The position numbers and the translations under genes are program-made. Shown here piece by piece: positions 34,988-43,726 of a DNA stretch of 64,000 bases; the stretch's first letter is position 1, and each line of letters begins with the position of its first letter. The notes under the pieces are model-generated. The model was not told the origin of the DNA. It saw only the letters and a program-made list of their open reading frames with translations, and searched no databases. Location of the stretch: assembly GCF_038594605.1 (NCBI RefSeq), contig NZ_JBCFZM010000001.1, forward strand, positions 62,001-126,000. The letters are read 5' to 3'. The DNA is from Alteriqipengyuania bathyomarina_B (GTDB taxonomy: Bacteria; Pseudomonadota; Alphaproteobacteria; Sphingomonadales; Sphingomonadaceae).

Positions 34988-36667
34988 TCAGGCCTTCGCG
35001 CGCAGTCCGCTGACCGTCACGCCGCTTGCCGCGAGCTGCTCGATATCGATCCGGGTATGGATCAGCCGCAGCCCCGTTCGACCCTTCGCCGCGACCAGTG
35101 CATCCCTGAATTCCTGCGTCGTGTCGGCCGTCGCGGTCCAGGCGCCGAAGCTGGCGCCCAATGCCGCAAAGTCCGGGTTGGCGAGCTTCGTCGCGGACAC
35201 GCGGGTTGGAAATTCGCGCTCCTGATGCATGCGGATCGTGCCGTAACCGCTATTGTCGATCACGATCGCGATCAGGTCGCATCCGGCCTGCGCCGCGCTC
35301 GCCAGTTCCTGTCCGTTCATCAGGAAGTCGCCGTCGCCCGCCACCGCGACCACCATCCGCTCGGGATACCGCTTTGCCGCGGCCACCGCGGCGGGCACGC
35401 CATAGCCCATCGCCCCGCAGGTCGGCGCCAGCTGACTCGGGTAGCCTGCATAGCGCCAGTAACGATGCCACCAGCCTGCAAAATTGCCCGCCCCGTTGCA
35501 GATGATCGTATCAGCGGGCAGCGTCTCGCCCATGAATTGCACACAGGCCGCGAGATCGAGCGGGTAGGTGTCGCTCGGCGTCGCAGTCGCCCATGCTGAC
35601 CACTCGTCGTGCGCCTGTGCACCGGCGTCGAAAGAGATTGGATCTTCGCCCGCCCACAGCGCCGCGCTCTCGGCGAATTCGTCCATGCTTGCACAGATCG
35701 AGAGGTCCGCGGGGTAGACGCTGCCCGGTTCCTCCGGATCGGGGTGGATGTGGATCAGGGTGCGATCCTTCTCGATCAGCGGCGGTACACGGTAGCCATC
35801 GGTGGTGGCCTCGCCCAATCGCGCACCGACCACGAGCAGCAGGTCCGCCGCCTTCACCCGCTCGACCAGCTTGGGGTTGGGGCCGTAGCCCAGATTGCCT
35901 GCATAGACGGGCGAGGCGGGCGATATCGCGTCCTGTCGCCGGAACGCTGTCGCCACCGGCAGGCCAAGCCGTTCGGCGAAGAGCTGGAAATACTCGCGCG
36001 CCTTGGCATTCCAGCCCGCTCCGCCGATGATCGCGAGCGGCGCGGCCGAGTCCTCGATCAGTGCCATCATCGCCTGCATCGCATCGGGGCAGGGCGCCTG
36101 CGCCGGACGCGCGACGGCGGGGCGCGGCACTGCGCTCGTCTCGTCGTAGAGCATGTCTTCGGGCAGCGCGAGAACCACCGGGCCGGGCCTGCCAGAGATC
36201 GCGGTGGCATAGGCGCGTGCGACATATTCAGGAATGCGATCCGCTCGGTCGATCCGCGCCGCCCACTTGCAAATGGGTGCGAAGAAGGCGGGGAAGTCGA
36301 TCTCCTGAAAGCCTTCGCGGTCGCGCATGTCGCGCGCCACATCGCCGATAAACAGAATCATCGGCTGGCTGTCCTGATGGGCGACATGCACGCCGATGCT
36401 GGCGTTCGTAGCACCGGGGCCGCGCGTGACGAAGGCGACTCCGGGCGTCTGTGTGCCCGAAGCGCTCATGGCGCCATCGGCGCAGGCCATGAACGCAGCA
36501 CCGCCTTCCTGCCGACAGGTGACCACATCAATGTCCGCGCGGTCCACCAGCGCGTCGAGCACGGGCAGGAAACTCTCTCCCGGAACGGTGAAGATGCGAT
36601 CGCAGCCCTGGCCTGCAAGGCAATCGACGAGCAGGCGCGCGGCCTGCGGAGTGGTGCTGTGTGACAT
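34988..36667 (-). CDS. Thiamine diphosphate-dependent enzyme (acetolactate synthase-like)
   Basis: This 559-residue protein has the three-domain plan of the ALS/pyruvate oxidase family. The N-terminal PYR domain has catalytic Glu54 in 'CRQEGGAAFM'. A central domain and a C-terminal PP domain follow. The PP domain carries the ThDP/Mg motif 'GDGDFLMNGQEL' ending in 'DNSGYG'. 'PTCGAMGYGVPAA' is also typical. The substrate is unclear. It is not obviously anabolic IlvB, because no small subunit gene is adjacent. ATG 36667 is preferred over an upstream GTG or ATG because the protein then begins at the conserved N-terminus. Confidence 0.88.
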   Translation of the reverse strand: MSHSTTPQAARLLVDCLAGQGCDRIFTVPGESFLPVLDALVDRADIDVVTCRQEGGAAFMACADGAMSASGTQTPGVAFVTRGPGATNASIGVHVAHQDSQPMILFIGDVARDMRDREGFQEIDFPAFFAPICKWAARIDRADRIPEYVARAYATAISGRPGPVVLALPEDMLYDETSAVPRPAVARPAQAPCPDAMQAMMALIEDSAAPLAIIGGAGWNAKAREYFQLFAERLGLPVATAFRRQDAISPASPVYAGNLGYGPNPKLVERVKAADLLLVVGARLGEATTDGYRVPPLIEKDRTLIHIHPDPEEPGSVYPADLSICASMDEFAESAALWAGEDPISFDAGAQAHDEWSAWATATPSDTYPLDLAACVQFMGETLPADTIICNGAGNFAGWWHRYWRYAGYPSQLAPTCGAMGYGVPAAVAAAKRYPERMVVAVAGDGDFLMNGQELASAAQAGCDLIAIVIDNSGYGTIRMHQEREFPTRVSATKLANPDFAALGASFGAWTATADTTQEFRDALVAAKGRTGLRLIHTRIDIEQLAASGVTVSGLRAKA

Positions 36668-36807
36668 GGCAATGGCCCTATAGCGCATGTGACTGCCGGG
36701 CAATCGGGTGGCGACGTTAAGGCTATTCGGGCCGGTCTGTCCCACCCGCGGACGCCGCGGTCAGCGGCGCTCGTCAATCGTTACCAAATCGTTAAGCCTC
36801 GCTTCCC

Positions 36808-36999
36808 ATGAGACGATCCCTTGTCCTTACCGATGAAGCAGCCCGCCACCCGTTTCGCGCATCGCTGATGGTTCGGCCCGACCTCAGGCGCGACCGGATG
36901 CTCCGCAACACGCGCTGGTCGTGGGCCAGGAACGACTGGATGGGCTTCCTCGGTGCCTATGTGGTCTGCCTGGTCGGGGCGCTCGCCTTCATCTTCTAG
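36808..36999 (+). CDS. Small membrane protein of unknown function
   Basis: This 63-residue frame is basic at the N-terminus, has 'WSWARNDWMGF', and ends in one hydrophobic helix ('GAYVVCLVGALAFIF'). It fits between the divergent ThDP gene and the converging LplT-like gene without serious overlap. I see no clear ribosome site and recognise no family. The tail-anchored layout and codon use favour a real small gene, but it could be chance. Confidence 0.45.
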   Translation: MRRSLVLTDEAARHPFRASLMVRPDLRRDRMLRNTRWSWARNDWMGFLGAYVVCLVGALAFIF

Positions 37000-37009
37000 G
37001 AGCAGCCTG

Positions 37010-38323
37010 TCAGGCTTGATAGACGCTCGGAAGGTGCTCTTCGCGGTACAGGCGCCGCGCGATCAGGCTGGTGACGACGCACAGGGCCACCCCGGCCAGC
37101 AATTGTTCGGCAATCGTGATGCCGATCCACGTCATCGTCAGTGCCAGTGCAGCCCCGCCGACCATGCAGAGCGAACTGATCATATTGGTCGCCGCGATGG
37201 TCCGCGATGCCTTGTCCCCCGATACGCGGGTGGTGAGAAAGGCGTAGAGCGGGACGACGAAGACCCCGCCGGCGATCGAGATGAGCAGCAAGATGCCCAT
37301 CAGCACCCATGCGAGCGGGTAGGCGAGGAATTCCGGCACGGTCAGCAGGTCGCCCGTGAAATCGTCCGGCCACTGGCGCACGAAAAAGTAGAACAGCACG
37401 ACGAAGAATCCCATCGTCACCACGGCCGCCGGGGCATAGCGGGCCGAAACCTCGCCTTTGAGCAGATGGTTGATGATGACCGATCCGATTGCAATGCCGA
37501 TCGAGAACATTACGATGAACAAGGTCGCGACTTCCTTGCTGGCGTAAATCACGTTCTTGGCCAGCGGCGGGAACTGGATGAACAGGATGGCGCCGATCGT
37601 CCAGAACACGCTGATCGAGATGGTCGCGAGGTAGATCACCCGATCCTTGCGCACGAAGCGGACGAGCGCGAGGGACGAACGGGCGATGTTCCAGTCGATC
37701 CGCTCCACCTTGCCCATGGCGGGTGCGGGCGGGATCCGGCGGCTGCTGGCATAGCCGACTACGGCGGTAACGAGGATCAGCACCATGGCCGCCTCCACCG
37801 GGATCCACCCGGCGAGGATCGTGCCGACGAGAATCGCGACATAGGTCCCCGCTTCGACCAGGCCGGTGCCGGCCAGCACCTCGTGCCTGGGCAGATGCTG
37901 GGGCAGGATCGAATATTTGATCGGGCCGAGAAAGGTCGACTGCAAGCCGGCGAGAAAGAGCGCGAACAGCATCAGCGGTATCGCGACGGTATGTACCAAC
38001 AAGCCCTGCCACGCGAGGAACAGGCCGACAGCGCCCAGGCTCATCAAGCCGATCTCGCACAGCTTTACCGCGCGGATGATCCGGGCCTTGTCGCGCATGT
38101 CGGCCAGCTGGCCCGCGATGGCGGAAACAAGGATGAAGGGCGCGATGAACAGGGCGGATGCGATGGCGCTGAACCGGGTTTCCGCCTCCGGGTCGTTGTA
38201 GACCGCGTAGACCACGAAGAGCACCATCGCGGTCTTGTAGAGATTGTCGTTGAAGGCGTTGAGCAACTGAGTGCAAAACAGCGGCAGGAAGCGCCGCCGT
38301 CGCAGCAATCTCAGCGTCGTCAT
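37010..38323 (-). CDS. MFS transporter, LplT-like (lysophospholipid transporter family)
   Basis: This 437-residue, 12-helix transporter opens with 'RFLPLFCTQLLNAFNDNLYK'. The FNDN-K motif is typical of LplT and related MFS proteins that are often coupled to or fused with acyltransferases. 'LADMRDKARIIRAVKL' is its motif A-like loop. LplT flips lysophospholipids inward for re-acylation. No acyltransferase gene is adjacent. The ATG at 38323 has GGAG 8-9 bases upstream. It is divergent from pgsA, so both may serve phospholipid turnover. Confidence 0.8.
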   Translation of the reverse strand: MTTLRLLRRRRFLPLFCTQLLNAFNDNLYKTAMVLFVVYAVYNDPEAETRFSAIASALFIAPFILVSAIAGQLADMRDKARIIRAVKLCEIGLMSLGAVGLFLAWQGLLVHTVAIPLMLFALFLAGLQSTFLGPIKYSILPQHLPRHEVLAGTGLVEAGTYVAILVGTILAGWIPVEAAMVLILVTAVVGYASSRRIPPAPAMGKVERIDWNIARSSLALVRFVRKDRVIYLATISISVFWTIGAILFIQFPPLAKNVIYASKEVATLFIVMFSIGIAIGSVIINHLLKGEVSARYAPAAVVTMGFFVVLFYFFVRQWPDDFTGDLLTVPEFLAYPLAWVLMGILLLISIAGGVFVVPLYAFLTTRVSGDKASRTIAATNMISSLCMVGGAALALTMTWIGITIAEQLLAGVALCVVTSLIARRLYREEHLPSVYQA

Positions 38324-38461
38324 AGATTTACTCCGGTGCGCATGCTTGGCGCCGATGCCTTTTGCGTTAGAACAGGCACTTCGCATGCGCAAACCCTGTT
38401 CGCAAACGGGTCGCGCGGCTTTTTCTCGGACCTTGCATGGCCTAGGCGCATTGATGACCGA

Positions 38462-39028
38462 ATGCTGACACTTCCGAATATCCTCACCCTGTCCCGCATC
38501 TTCGCGGTTCCGCTGCTCGTGCTGTTCCTGTGGTGGCCCGAATGGCAGCTCGGCTATGCGCTCGCGTTGGTGCTGTACTGCGCGGCGGCGATTACCGACT
38601 ATTTCGACGGCATGCTGGCCCGTTCGGCGGGCACGGTCTCCAAGCTGGGCCAGTTTCTCGACCCGATCGCGGACAAGATCATGGTCGCCGCGGTGATCCT
38701 GATCCTGACGGCCAAGGGCGGGCTCACCGGGCCGATCGCGGGCGACGTGCACGTGGTTGCAGGGCTGATCATTCTGATGCGCGAGATCATCGTCTCGGGC
38801 CTGCGAGAATTCCTGGGTGGCATCCAGGTATCCGTCCCCGTCAGCCGGCTCGCCAAGTGGAAGACGACGCTGCAGATGATCGCGCTGGGCCTGCTGATCC
38901 TTGCGGGGACCCTGCCCGAGATAGAGCCGATCCGCTGGTTCGGGCTTGCCTCGTTGTGGGTGGCCGCGATTCTGACATGCGTGACAGGGTACGATTACTT
39001 GCGTGTCGGCCTTCGCCACATGGATTAA
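38462..39028 (+). CDS. pgsA: CDP-diacylglycerol-glycerol-3-phosphate 3-phosphatidyltransferase
   Basis: This 188-residue membrane enzyme makes phosphatidylglycerol phosphate. It begins 'MLTLPNILTLSRIFAVPLLV' and carries the complete CDP-alcohol phosphotransferase motif, 'DYFDGMLAR' followed by 'GQFLDPIADK'. ATG 38462 is the only start that gives the normal N-terminus. It uses CDP-diacylglycerol from CdsA. Confidence 0.95.
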   Translation: MLTLPNILTLSRIFAVPLLVLFLWWPEWQLGYALALVLYCAAAITDYFDGMLARSAGTVSKLGQFLDPIADKIMVAAVILILTAKGGLTGPIAGDVHVVAGLIILMREIIVSGLREFLGGIQVSVPVSRLAKWKTTLQMIALGLLILAGTLPEIEPIRWFGLASLWVAAILTCVTGYDYLRVGLRHMD

Positions 39029-39147
39029 CGGACAAGTAGCGCCGGGTCGATTTCTTTCGATAATGTCGCCAGAGGCTTAGGCAGGCGAAAGTAAATTTTC
39101 TTCGCGCCTTTAGCAGTGAATAAAGAATTCACGGCCTATTGAGCGGC

Positions 39148-40293
39148 ATGGCGACGCAACCGGTTCATATCGAACAAGCAAACGCAGGCACGATCCTGCA
39201 CCGTATCGGCCTATTCGGACACCGACCTGCCGGCGAACCCGAAGCGCACGAGAGCGCTCCTGCAGCTTCGACGAAAGCAGAGCGCCGGGCGCGACGACGC
39301 CTCGCCAACGATATTCGCAATTTTCTGCTCGATCACGATCTCGAGATAACCCCGGCCAGTCTGGCCTCGGCCCACGAGGTCTGCTCGGGCCTCAACCCGG
39401 CGCTCAATCGCGCGGTCGATGAGCGCAAGCTGGAATGCATGCCCCTGACGGCGCAATGGCTTGCAGAGGTTTCGGCCGATTCTTCGGGAGGGGGCGATCG
39501 GGCGGTGAAGGATCTCGCCAAGAAGCTGGAGAGCGGGATCGAGCAATTGTCGCGGGCGACGAAGAACGTGCGGCTTGCGACGACCGAATACGGCGACGAG
39601 CTTGAGCGCAGGGTCGACGATCTCTCGGGCCCGCTCGATCAGGACCAGATGATCGCGGGTCTCGCGGATTTTGCCAAGGCGATGCTCGCTCGATCGCGCC
39701 AAACCGAAGAGGAATTGCGCAAGAGCGAACTCGAAACCGCGAGATTGCGCGAAAACCTAGACCGGGCGCGCCGCGATGCGGAGGTCGATTATCTCACCGG
39801 GCTGCCCAATCGCCGCGCCTTCGAAGCCGTGCTGAACGCCGAATATGGTGAGGGGCGGACTTCGGGTGAGCCGCTCTGCGTCGCATTTTGCGATATTGAC
39901 CGGTTCAAGGCGATCAACGACACCCATGGTCATGAAGCGGGCGACCGGATCATCCGGGTCGTCGCGCAGACACTTGCGACCATTTGCCGCGAGGATTGCT
40001 ACATCGCCCGTCACGGCGGCGAAGAATTCGCCATGTTGTTCCGCGGCCTCGGCCGTGCTGATGCGCTGGCGCGGCTCGATGCGGCTCGCGAGGAACTAGC
40101 GCAGCGCCGCATGATCAATCGCCGGACCGACAAGCCGTTCGGGATCGTCACCTTCTCGGGCGGTATTGCCGACGTATCCAGCTTTGCCGACCCGCGCGAT
40201 GCGCTGGCGGCTGCGGACGAAGCGCTTTATCGGGCAAAAGAAGGCGGCCGCAACAGAATCCTGATTGCCGAAGATCATGCGCAGGCGGCCTGA
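39148..40293 (+). CDS. Soluble diguanylate cyclase (GGDEF)
   Basis: This 381-residue protein has no membrane helix. The first 180 residues are helical and charged without a domain I recognise. A coiled coil (about 185-212) leads into a GGDEF domain with an intact GGEEF motif (290-294), 'DYLTGLPNRRAF' and 'CDIDRFKAINDTHGH'. It should make c-di-GMP from GTP. The usual RxxD inhibitory site is not evident. ATG 39148 is preferred to the TTG at 39139. It converges on mipZ. Confidence 0.9.
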   Translation: MATQPVHIEQANAGTILHRIGLFGHRPAGEPEAHESAPAASTKAERRARRRLANDIRNFLLDHDLEITPASLASAHEVCSGLNPALNRAVDERKLECMPLTAQWLAEVSADSSGGGDRAVKDLAKKLESGIEQLSRATKNVRLATTEYGDELERRVDDLSGPLDQDQMIAGLADFAKAMLARSRQTEEELRKSELETARLRENLDRARRDAEVDYLTGLPNRRAFEAVLNAEYGEGRTSGEPLCVAFCDIDRFKAINDTHGHEAGDRIIRVVAQTLATICREDCYIARHGGEEFAMLFRGLGRADALARLDAAREELAQRRMINRRTDKPFGIVTFSGGIADVSSFADPRDALAAADEALYRAKEGGRNRILIAEDHAQAA

Positions 40294-40317
40294 CTTCCGC
40301 TTGCGAGCGCCCGCTAT

Positions 40318-41322
40318 CTAAATCGACGCGTTGAGCGCGGCGCGGAAATTCTCCCGCGTCTGCTTGAGCACGCGCGCAGCCGGGCGCTGCGCTGCCGACG
40401 CGCGCACACGCGGCTCCACCTGCAAGCCGAGGTCGGCGATCAAGGCCGCGATCTCGCTCCGGCTGGATGCCTGGGGCTGGGTCATGCCCGGGATCAGATC
40501 GAGATCGAGATGGGTCAGCCCGAACTGGAAAAGCTCTCGGAAGGCCACCCGCTCGCTCAACCCTTGTCCGATGCGAAAGTCGTGCGCGACAGAGAGGCGT
40601 TCGAGCGCTTGATCGACCCTGCCGATATGCCGCTTTTCGGCCGAACGCACACGGTTCTTGACCACGACCCAATCGGTCCGCCCAAGCTGGTGAGCGAGCT
40701 TTTCCCGGCGCAGGTCCGAAACGGTCTGGCCGAAGCATCCAGCGCTCTCGGGAATACCGCTGACCGGGTTGAGCCGGCCCAACAACTCCAGGTCGAGAAA
40801 CGAAGCATTGATCGGCGTGATGAGCGTATCGGCCAGGGCAACCACCCGGCGGAAAATCGGCGAATCCGCGCCAGCCGCATCGAGGACCACGAAATCCGCA
40901 TCGCCGCCGAGCCGATTGATTGTCTGGTAAAGCGAGGCCGTGCTGGGCTGATCGAGAACCGCGTATTGCGCGCAGGGCAGCGCAATGCCGAGGTTGCTTG
41001 CGGTGCCTCCTCGATAGGTCAACCCGCGCTCGAGAGTGCGTTGGCGTCGGTCGAGATCGATCGCGACGACTTTCCTGCCTGCATGGGCGAGGGCTACGGT
41101 GACGTGAAAAGCCAGGGTCGATTTGCCGACGCCGCCCTTTTCGTTCGCGAAAGTGATGATGTGGGGATGAAGGCGCGGTCGAGAAACGATTTCCGTGACG
41201 ATGTTGCGCGGTACCTCATCTTCGAAGGCACGGGGGGCAATGGTCGAGCGCGCACCCCCTCGATTATCCGGACTGTTCCCCGTCAAAACGATTCCCCAAG
41301 CTTGTTTCGCACGGTCGATCAT
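40318..41322 (-). CDS. mipZ: ParA-like ATPase, MipZ-type division-site regulator
   Basis: This 334-residue protein has the deviant Walker A 'KGGVGKST' (residues 62-69) directly after 'HIITFANE'. 'VVAIDLDRRQRTLERGL' follows and separates MipZ from chromosomal ParA. MipZ forms a polar gradient with ParB and inhibits FtsZ, which places the septum in alphaproteobacteria. About 50 residues precede the usual N-terminus. No ATG, GTG or TTG lies nearer the domain apart from a TTG at codon 13, so the extension may be real. The C-terminal 60 residues are Arg/Ala-rich. Confidence 0.85.
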   Translation of the reverse strand: MIDRAKQAWGIVLTGNSPDNRGGARSTIAPRAFEDEVPRNIVTEIVSRPRLHPHIITFANEKGGVGKSTLAFHVTVALAHAGRKVVAIDLDRRQRTLERGLTYRGGTASNLGIALPCAQYAVLDQPSTASLYQTINRLGGDADFVVLDAAGADSPIFRRVVALADTLITPINASFLDLELLGRLNPVSGIPESAGCFGQTVSDLRREKLAHQLGRTDWVVVKNRVRSAEKRHIGRVDQALERLSVAHDFRIGQGLSERVAFRELFQFGLTHLDLDLIPGMTQPQASSRSEIAALIADLGLQVEPRVRASAAQRPAARVLKQTRENFRAALNASI

Positions 41323-41395
41323 CTACTGATCGATGTGCATCTCGCACCAAGCTGGCCACCGGTCCGTACCGCAGCCATATGGGGGTTTGACACAG

Positions 41396-41419
41396 AAACC
41401 CGCCCTTTGTCTCGGGTTT
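41396..41419 (-). terminator. Weak hairpin downstream of oxyR
   Basis: AAACCCG (41396-41402) and CGGGTTT (41413-41419) form a 7-bp stem with a 10-base loop, about 43 bases past the oxyR stop. The T tract is short in either direction. It may end the oxyR transcript before mipZ. Confidence 0.35.
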
Positions 41420-41461
41420 TCTCGTAAAAACCGACAGTGATCTATGGATCCGTTGAGGCAA

Positions 41462-42358
41462 TCAGCCTGTGCGTAACTCGTCCGCGAGGAGGTCGAAGTC
41501 GGTCGCCCGTGGCGAGTTCTTTCGCCAGATCAATGCAATATCCCGGGTCGCAGCGGGGGAGTCGAGCGGCCGCGCGATCACGCTGGTGCCGTTCAGAATT
41601 CCCGCGTCGAGCGCCATTTCGGGCAGCATGGTTACGCCAAGGCCATTATCGACCATCTGGACCAGCGTATGGAGCGAAGTGCCGATCATACTGGTGGCGC
41701 CGCGCAATTCGGGCCGGTTGCACGCGGCCAGCGCATGCTCCTTCAGGCAGTGCCCGTCTTCCAAGAGCAACAGGCGGCCGTCTTCGATCATCGCGGGGCG
41801 GATTTCCTCGGGCAGCTCGCGCGGTTCGTCGCCTGGATAGGCGACAAAGAAGCGGTCCTTGCCGATGATCGCCTGCTCTACTTCGCCCGTGGGGAAGGGA
41901 AGGGCGAGCAGCACGCAATCGACCCGACCGTGATGGAGCGATTCCACCGCGTCGCTGCTGGTTTCCTCGCGCAGGAACAATTCGAGCTCGGGCCGCTCCT
42001 TGCGCAGGCGGGGGAGGATGCGCGGTAGCAGGAAGGGCGCGATGGTCGGGATTACGCTCATCCGCAACTTACCGGTTAGCGGCTGGCCCGCCGCGCGCAC
42101 GAGGTCCGACAGGTCTTCGGCTTGCCGTAGCAAGGCATGCGCCTTCTCCACGACCTGCTGGCCGAGCGGGGTGAAGCGGACAACGCGGCGGCTGCGCTCC
42201 ACCAGAGTCACGTCCAGCAGGGTCTCAAGCTCGCGGATACCCGCGGAAAGCGTTGATTGCGACACGAAGCTCGCCTCCGCGGCGCGGCCGAAATGGCCAT
42301 GCTCGTGCAGCGCGACGAGATATTGCAGCTGTCGGATCGTGGGTAGGTAGGTCGACAT
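41462..42358 (-). CDS. oxyR: LysR-type hydrogen peroxide sensor OxyR
   Basis: This 298-residue LysR regulator has an N-terminal winged helix ('HFGRAAEASFVSQSTLSAGI') and a periplasmic-binding-like effector domain. The two redox cysteines, Cys204 and Cys213, sit in 'LEDGHCLKEHALAACN'. Their 9-residue spacing is the same as Cys199-Cys208 of E. coli OxyR, so disulfide activation by H2O2 is expected. It lies 6 bases downstream of rnd on the same strand. No catalase or peroxidase gene is adjacent in this window. Confidence 0.92.
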   Translation of the reverse strand: MSTYLPTIRQLQYLVALHEHGHFGRAAEASFVSQSTLSAGIRELETLLDVTLVERSRRVVRFTPLGQQVVEKAHALLRQAEDLSDLVRAAGQPLTGKLRMSVIPTIAPFLLPRILPRLRKERPELELFLREETSSDAVESLHHGRVDCVLLALPFPTGEVEQAIIGKDRFFVAYPGDEPRELPEEIRPAMIEDGRLLLLEDGHCLKEHALAACNRPELRGATSMIGTSLHTLVQMVDNGLGVTMLPEMALDAGILNGTSVIARPLDSPAATRDIALIWRKNSPRATDFDLLADELRTG

Positions 42359-42364
42359 CGGGGC

Positions 42365-43543
42365 CTACCCTTCCACCTCATCGTCAATATGGGTCATCTT
42401 GAGCTTACCCTTCTCGACCGCGAAGGCGAGCTTGCCTTCGACGAGATCGAGCGCATCCTTGCCAAACACTTCGCGGCGCCAGCCGTCGAGAATCGGCAGG
42501 TCCCGCACTCCGGCGGCCAGCTGTTCCAGTTCGCCCGAGCGGGTAAGCAGGCGGGGGGCAACGTCGATTTCTCTCGCGCGAATCTTGAGCAGCAGCTTGA
42601 GCAGGTCGGCGACCAGCGCGCCTTCCTTGCCCAGCGGCGCACCGCGACTGGTGCGTGCGGGCATTTCGTCTGCGGGTAGCGGATCGGCATTTTCGATGAC
42701 GCCCATCAGGCGATTGCCGATTTCGTTATCCTTCCAGGCATTCGAGAGGCCGCGAACCTTGGCGAGGTCGGCCTGTTTCTTGGGCGGATGGGAGGCTACG
42801 TCGGCCAGCGTCTCGTCACGCATGATCCGCCCGCGCGGGATGTTCTTGTGCTGCGCTTCGCCCTCGCGCCATGCGGCCAGCGCCTTCAGCCGCCCGAGCA
42901 CCTGCGGATTGCGGCCCTGCGCACGGATGCGCTTCCACGCCTTGTCGGGCTCGATCGCGTAGTTTTCCGGATCGGCCAGCTTGTCCATCTCGGCATTGAG
43001 CCACATGCCGCGATCAGTCTTGATCAGCTTTTTCAGTATTCGGGGGAATATCTTGGCGAGGTAGGTCACGTCGCCGATTGCGTATTCCAGTTGACGGTCG
43101 GTCAGCGGGCGGCGGCTCCAATCGGTGAAGCGTGCACCCTTGTCGATCGTCTTGTCGAGCCAATGCTCCACCAGATTGGCGTAACCGATCTGTTCGGACT
43201 GGCTGATCGCCATCATCGCGATCTGGGTGTCGAAGATCGGGTGCGGGGTCTTGCCGGTGAGGTTGTAGAAGATCTCCACATCCTGGCTGCCTGCGTGAAA
43301 GATCTTCAGGACGTCCTCGTTCTCGGTCAGCAGGTCGAGCAGCGGTTTCAGGTCGATCCCGTCGGCCAGCGGGTCGATTGCCGCAGCCTCGTTCTCGTCG
43401 CCGATCTGGATCAGGCAGAGTTCGGGCCAATAGGTGTTTTCCCGCATGAACTCGGTATCCACGCACACAAAGTCGTTCTGGCCCAACCTTTCGCACAGGT
43501 CTGCCAGCGCATCGGTGGTGGTAATCAGGTCGTGGATTTTCAT
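42365..43543 (-). CDS. rnd: Ribonuclease D
   Basis: This 392-residue 3'-5' exoribonuclease for tRNA 3'-end processing has the DEDDy motifs: 'VDTEFMRE' (Asp29, Glu31), 'FHAGSQDVEIFYNL' (Asp87) and 'YAIGDVTYL' (Tyr and Asp near 154-158). A HRDC-type helical domain follows at about 210-290. Length is normal. The 183-base gap to aspS must contain divergent promoters. Confidence 0.95.
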   Translation of the reverse strand: MKIHDLITTTDALADLCERLGQNDFVCVDTEFMRENTYWPELCLIQIGDENEAAAIDPLADGIDLKPLLDLLTENEDVLKIFHAGSQDVEIFYNLTGKTPHPIFDTQIAMMAISQSEQIGYANLVEHWLDKTIDKGARFTDWSRRPLTDRQLEYAIGDVTYLAKIFPRILKKLIKTDRGMWLNAEMDKLADPENYAIEPDKAWKRIRAQGRNPQVLGRLKALAAWREGEAQHKNIPRGRIMRDETLADVASHPPKKQADLAKVRGLSNAWKDNEIGNRLMGVIENADPLPADEMPARTSRGAPLGKEGALVADLLKLLLKIRAREIDVAPRLLTRSGELEQLAAGVRDLPILDGWRREVFGKDALDLVEGKLAFAVEKGKLKMTHIDDEVEG

Positions 43544-43618
43544 ATTTCAGTCGTTCTCCAGCCGGGCGGAGTACCGCCCTCGGGGTCGCAAAACCCCTCC
43601 GTCAGGCGTGCACCCGGC

Positions 43619-43647
43619 TTGACAAAACCGGGCCTATCGCCTGTTAG
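43619..43647 (+). promoter_or_regulatory. Possible aspS promoter
   Basis: TTGACA at 43619-43624 and TGTTAG at 43642-43647 are 17 bases apart. They lie 80 bases upstream of aspS in the rnd-aspS gap. The -35 is perfect and the -10 is poor. A CCCGG/CCGGG hairpin overlaps it, so it could have another role. Confidence 0.4.
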
Positions 43648-43726
43648 CGCGCAAGCTTTCAGGGTTTTCGCCGTCGAGCTTCGGCCATGCCCCTAGCGCC
43701 TAATCCCCGAACCGGAAAGTTCCACG

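Noticed and set aside
36953..38460. Forward open frame running into pgsA from far upstream
   Set aside because: The upstream 500 codons are antisense to the LplT-like transporter. Only the part from 38462 matches PgsA.
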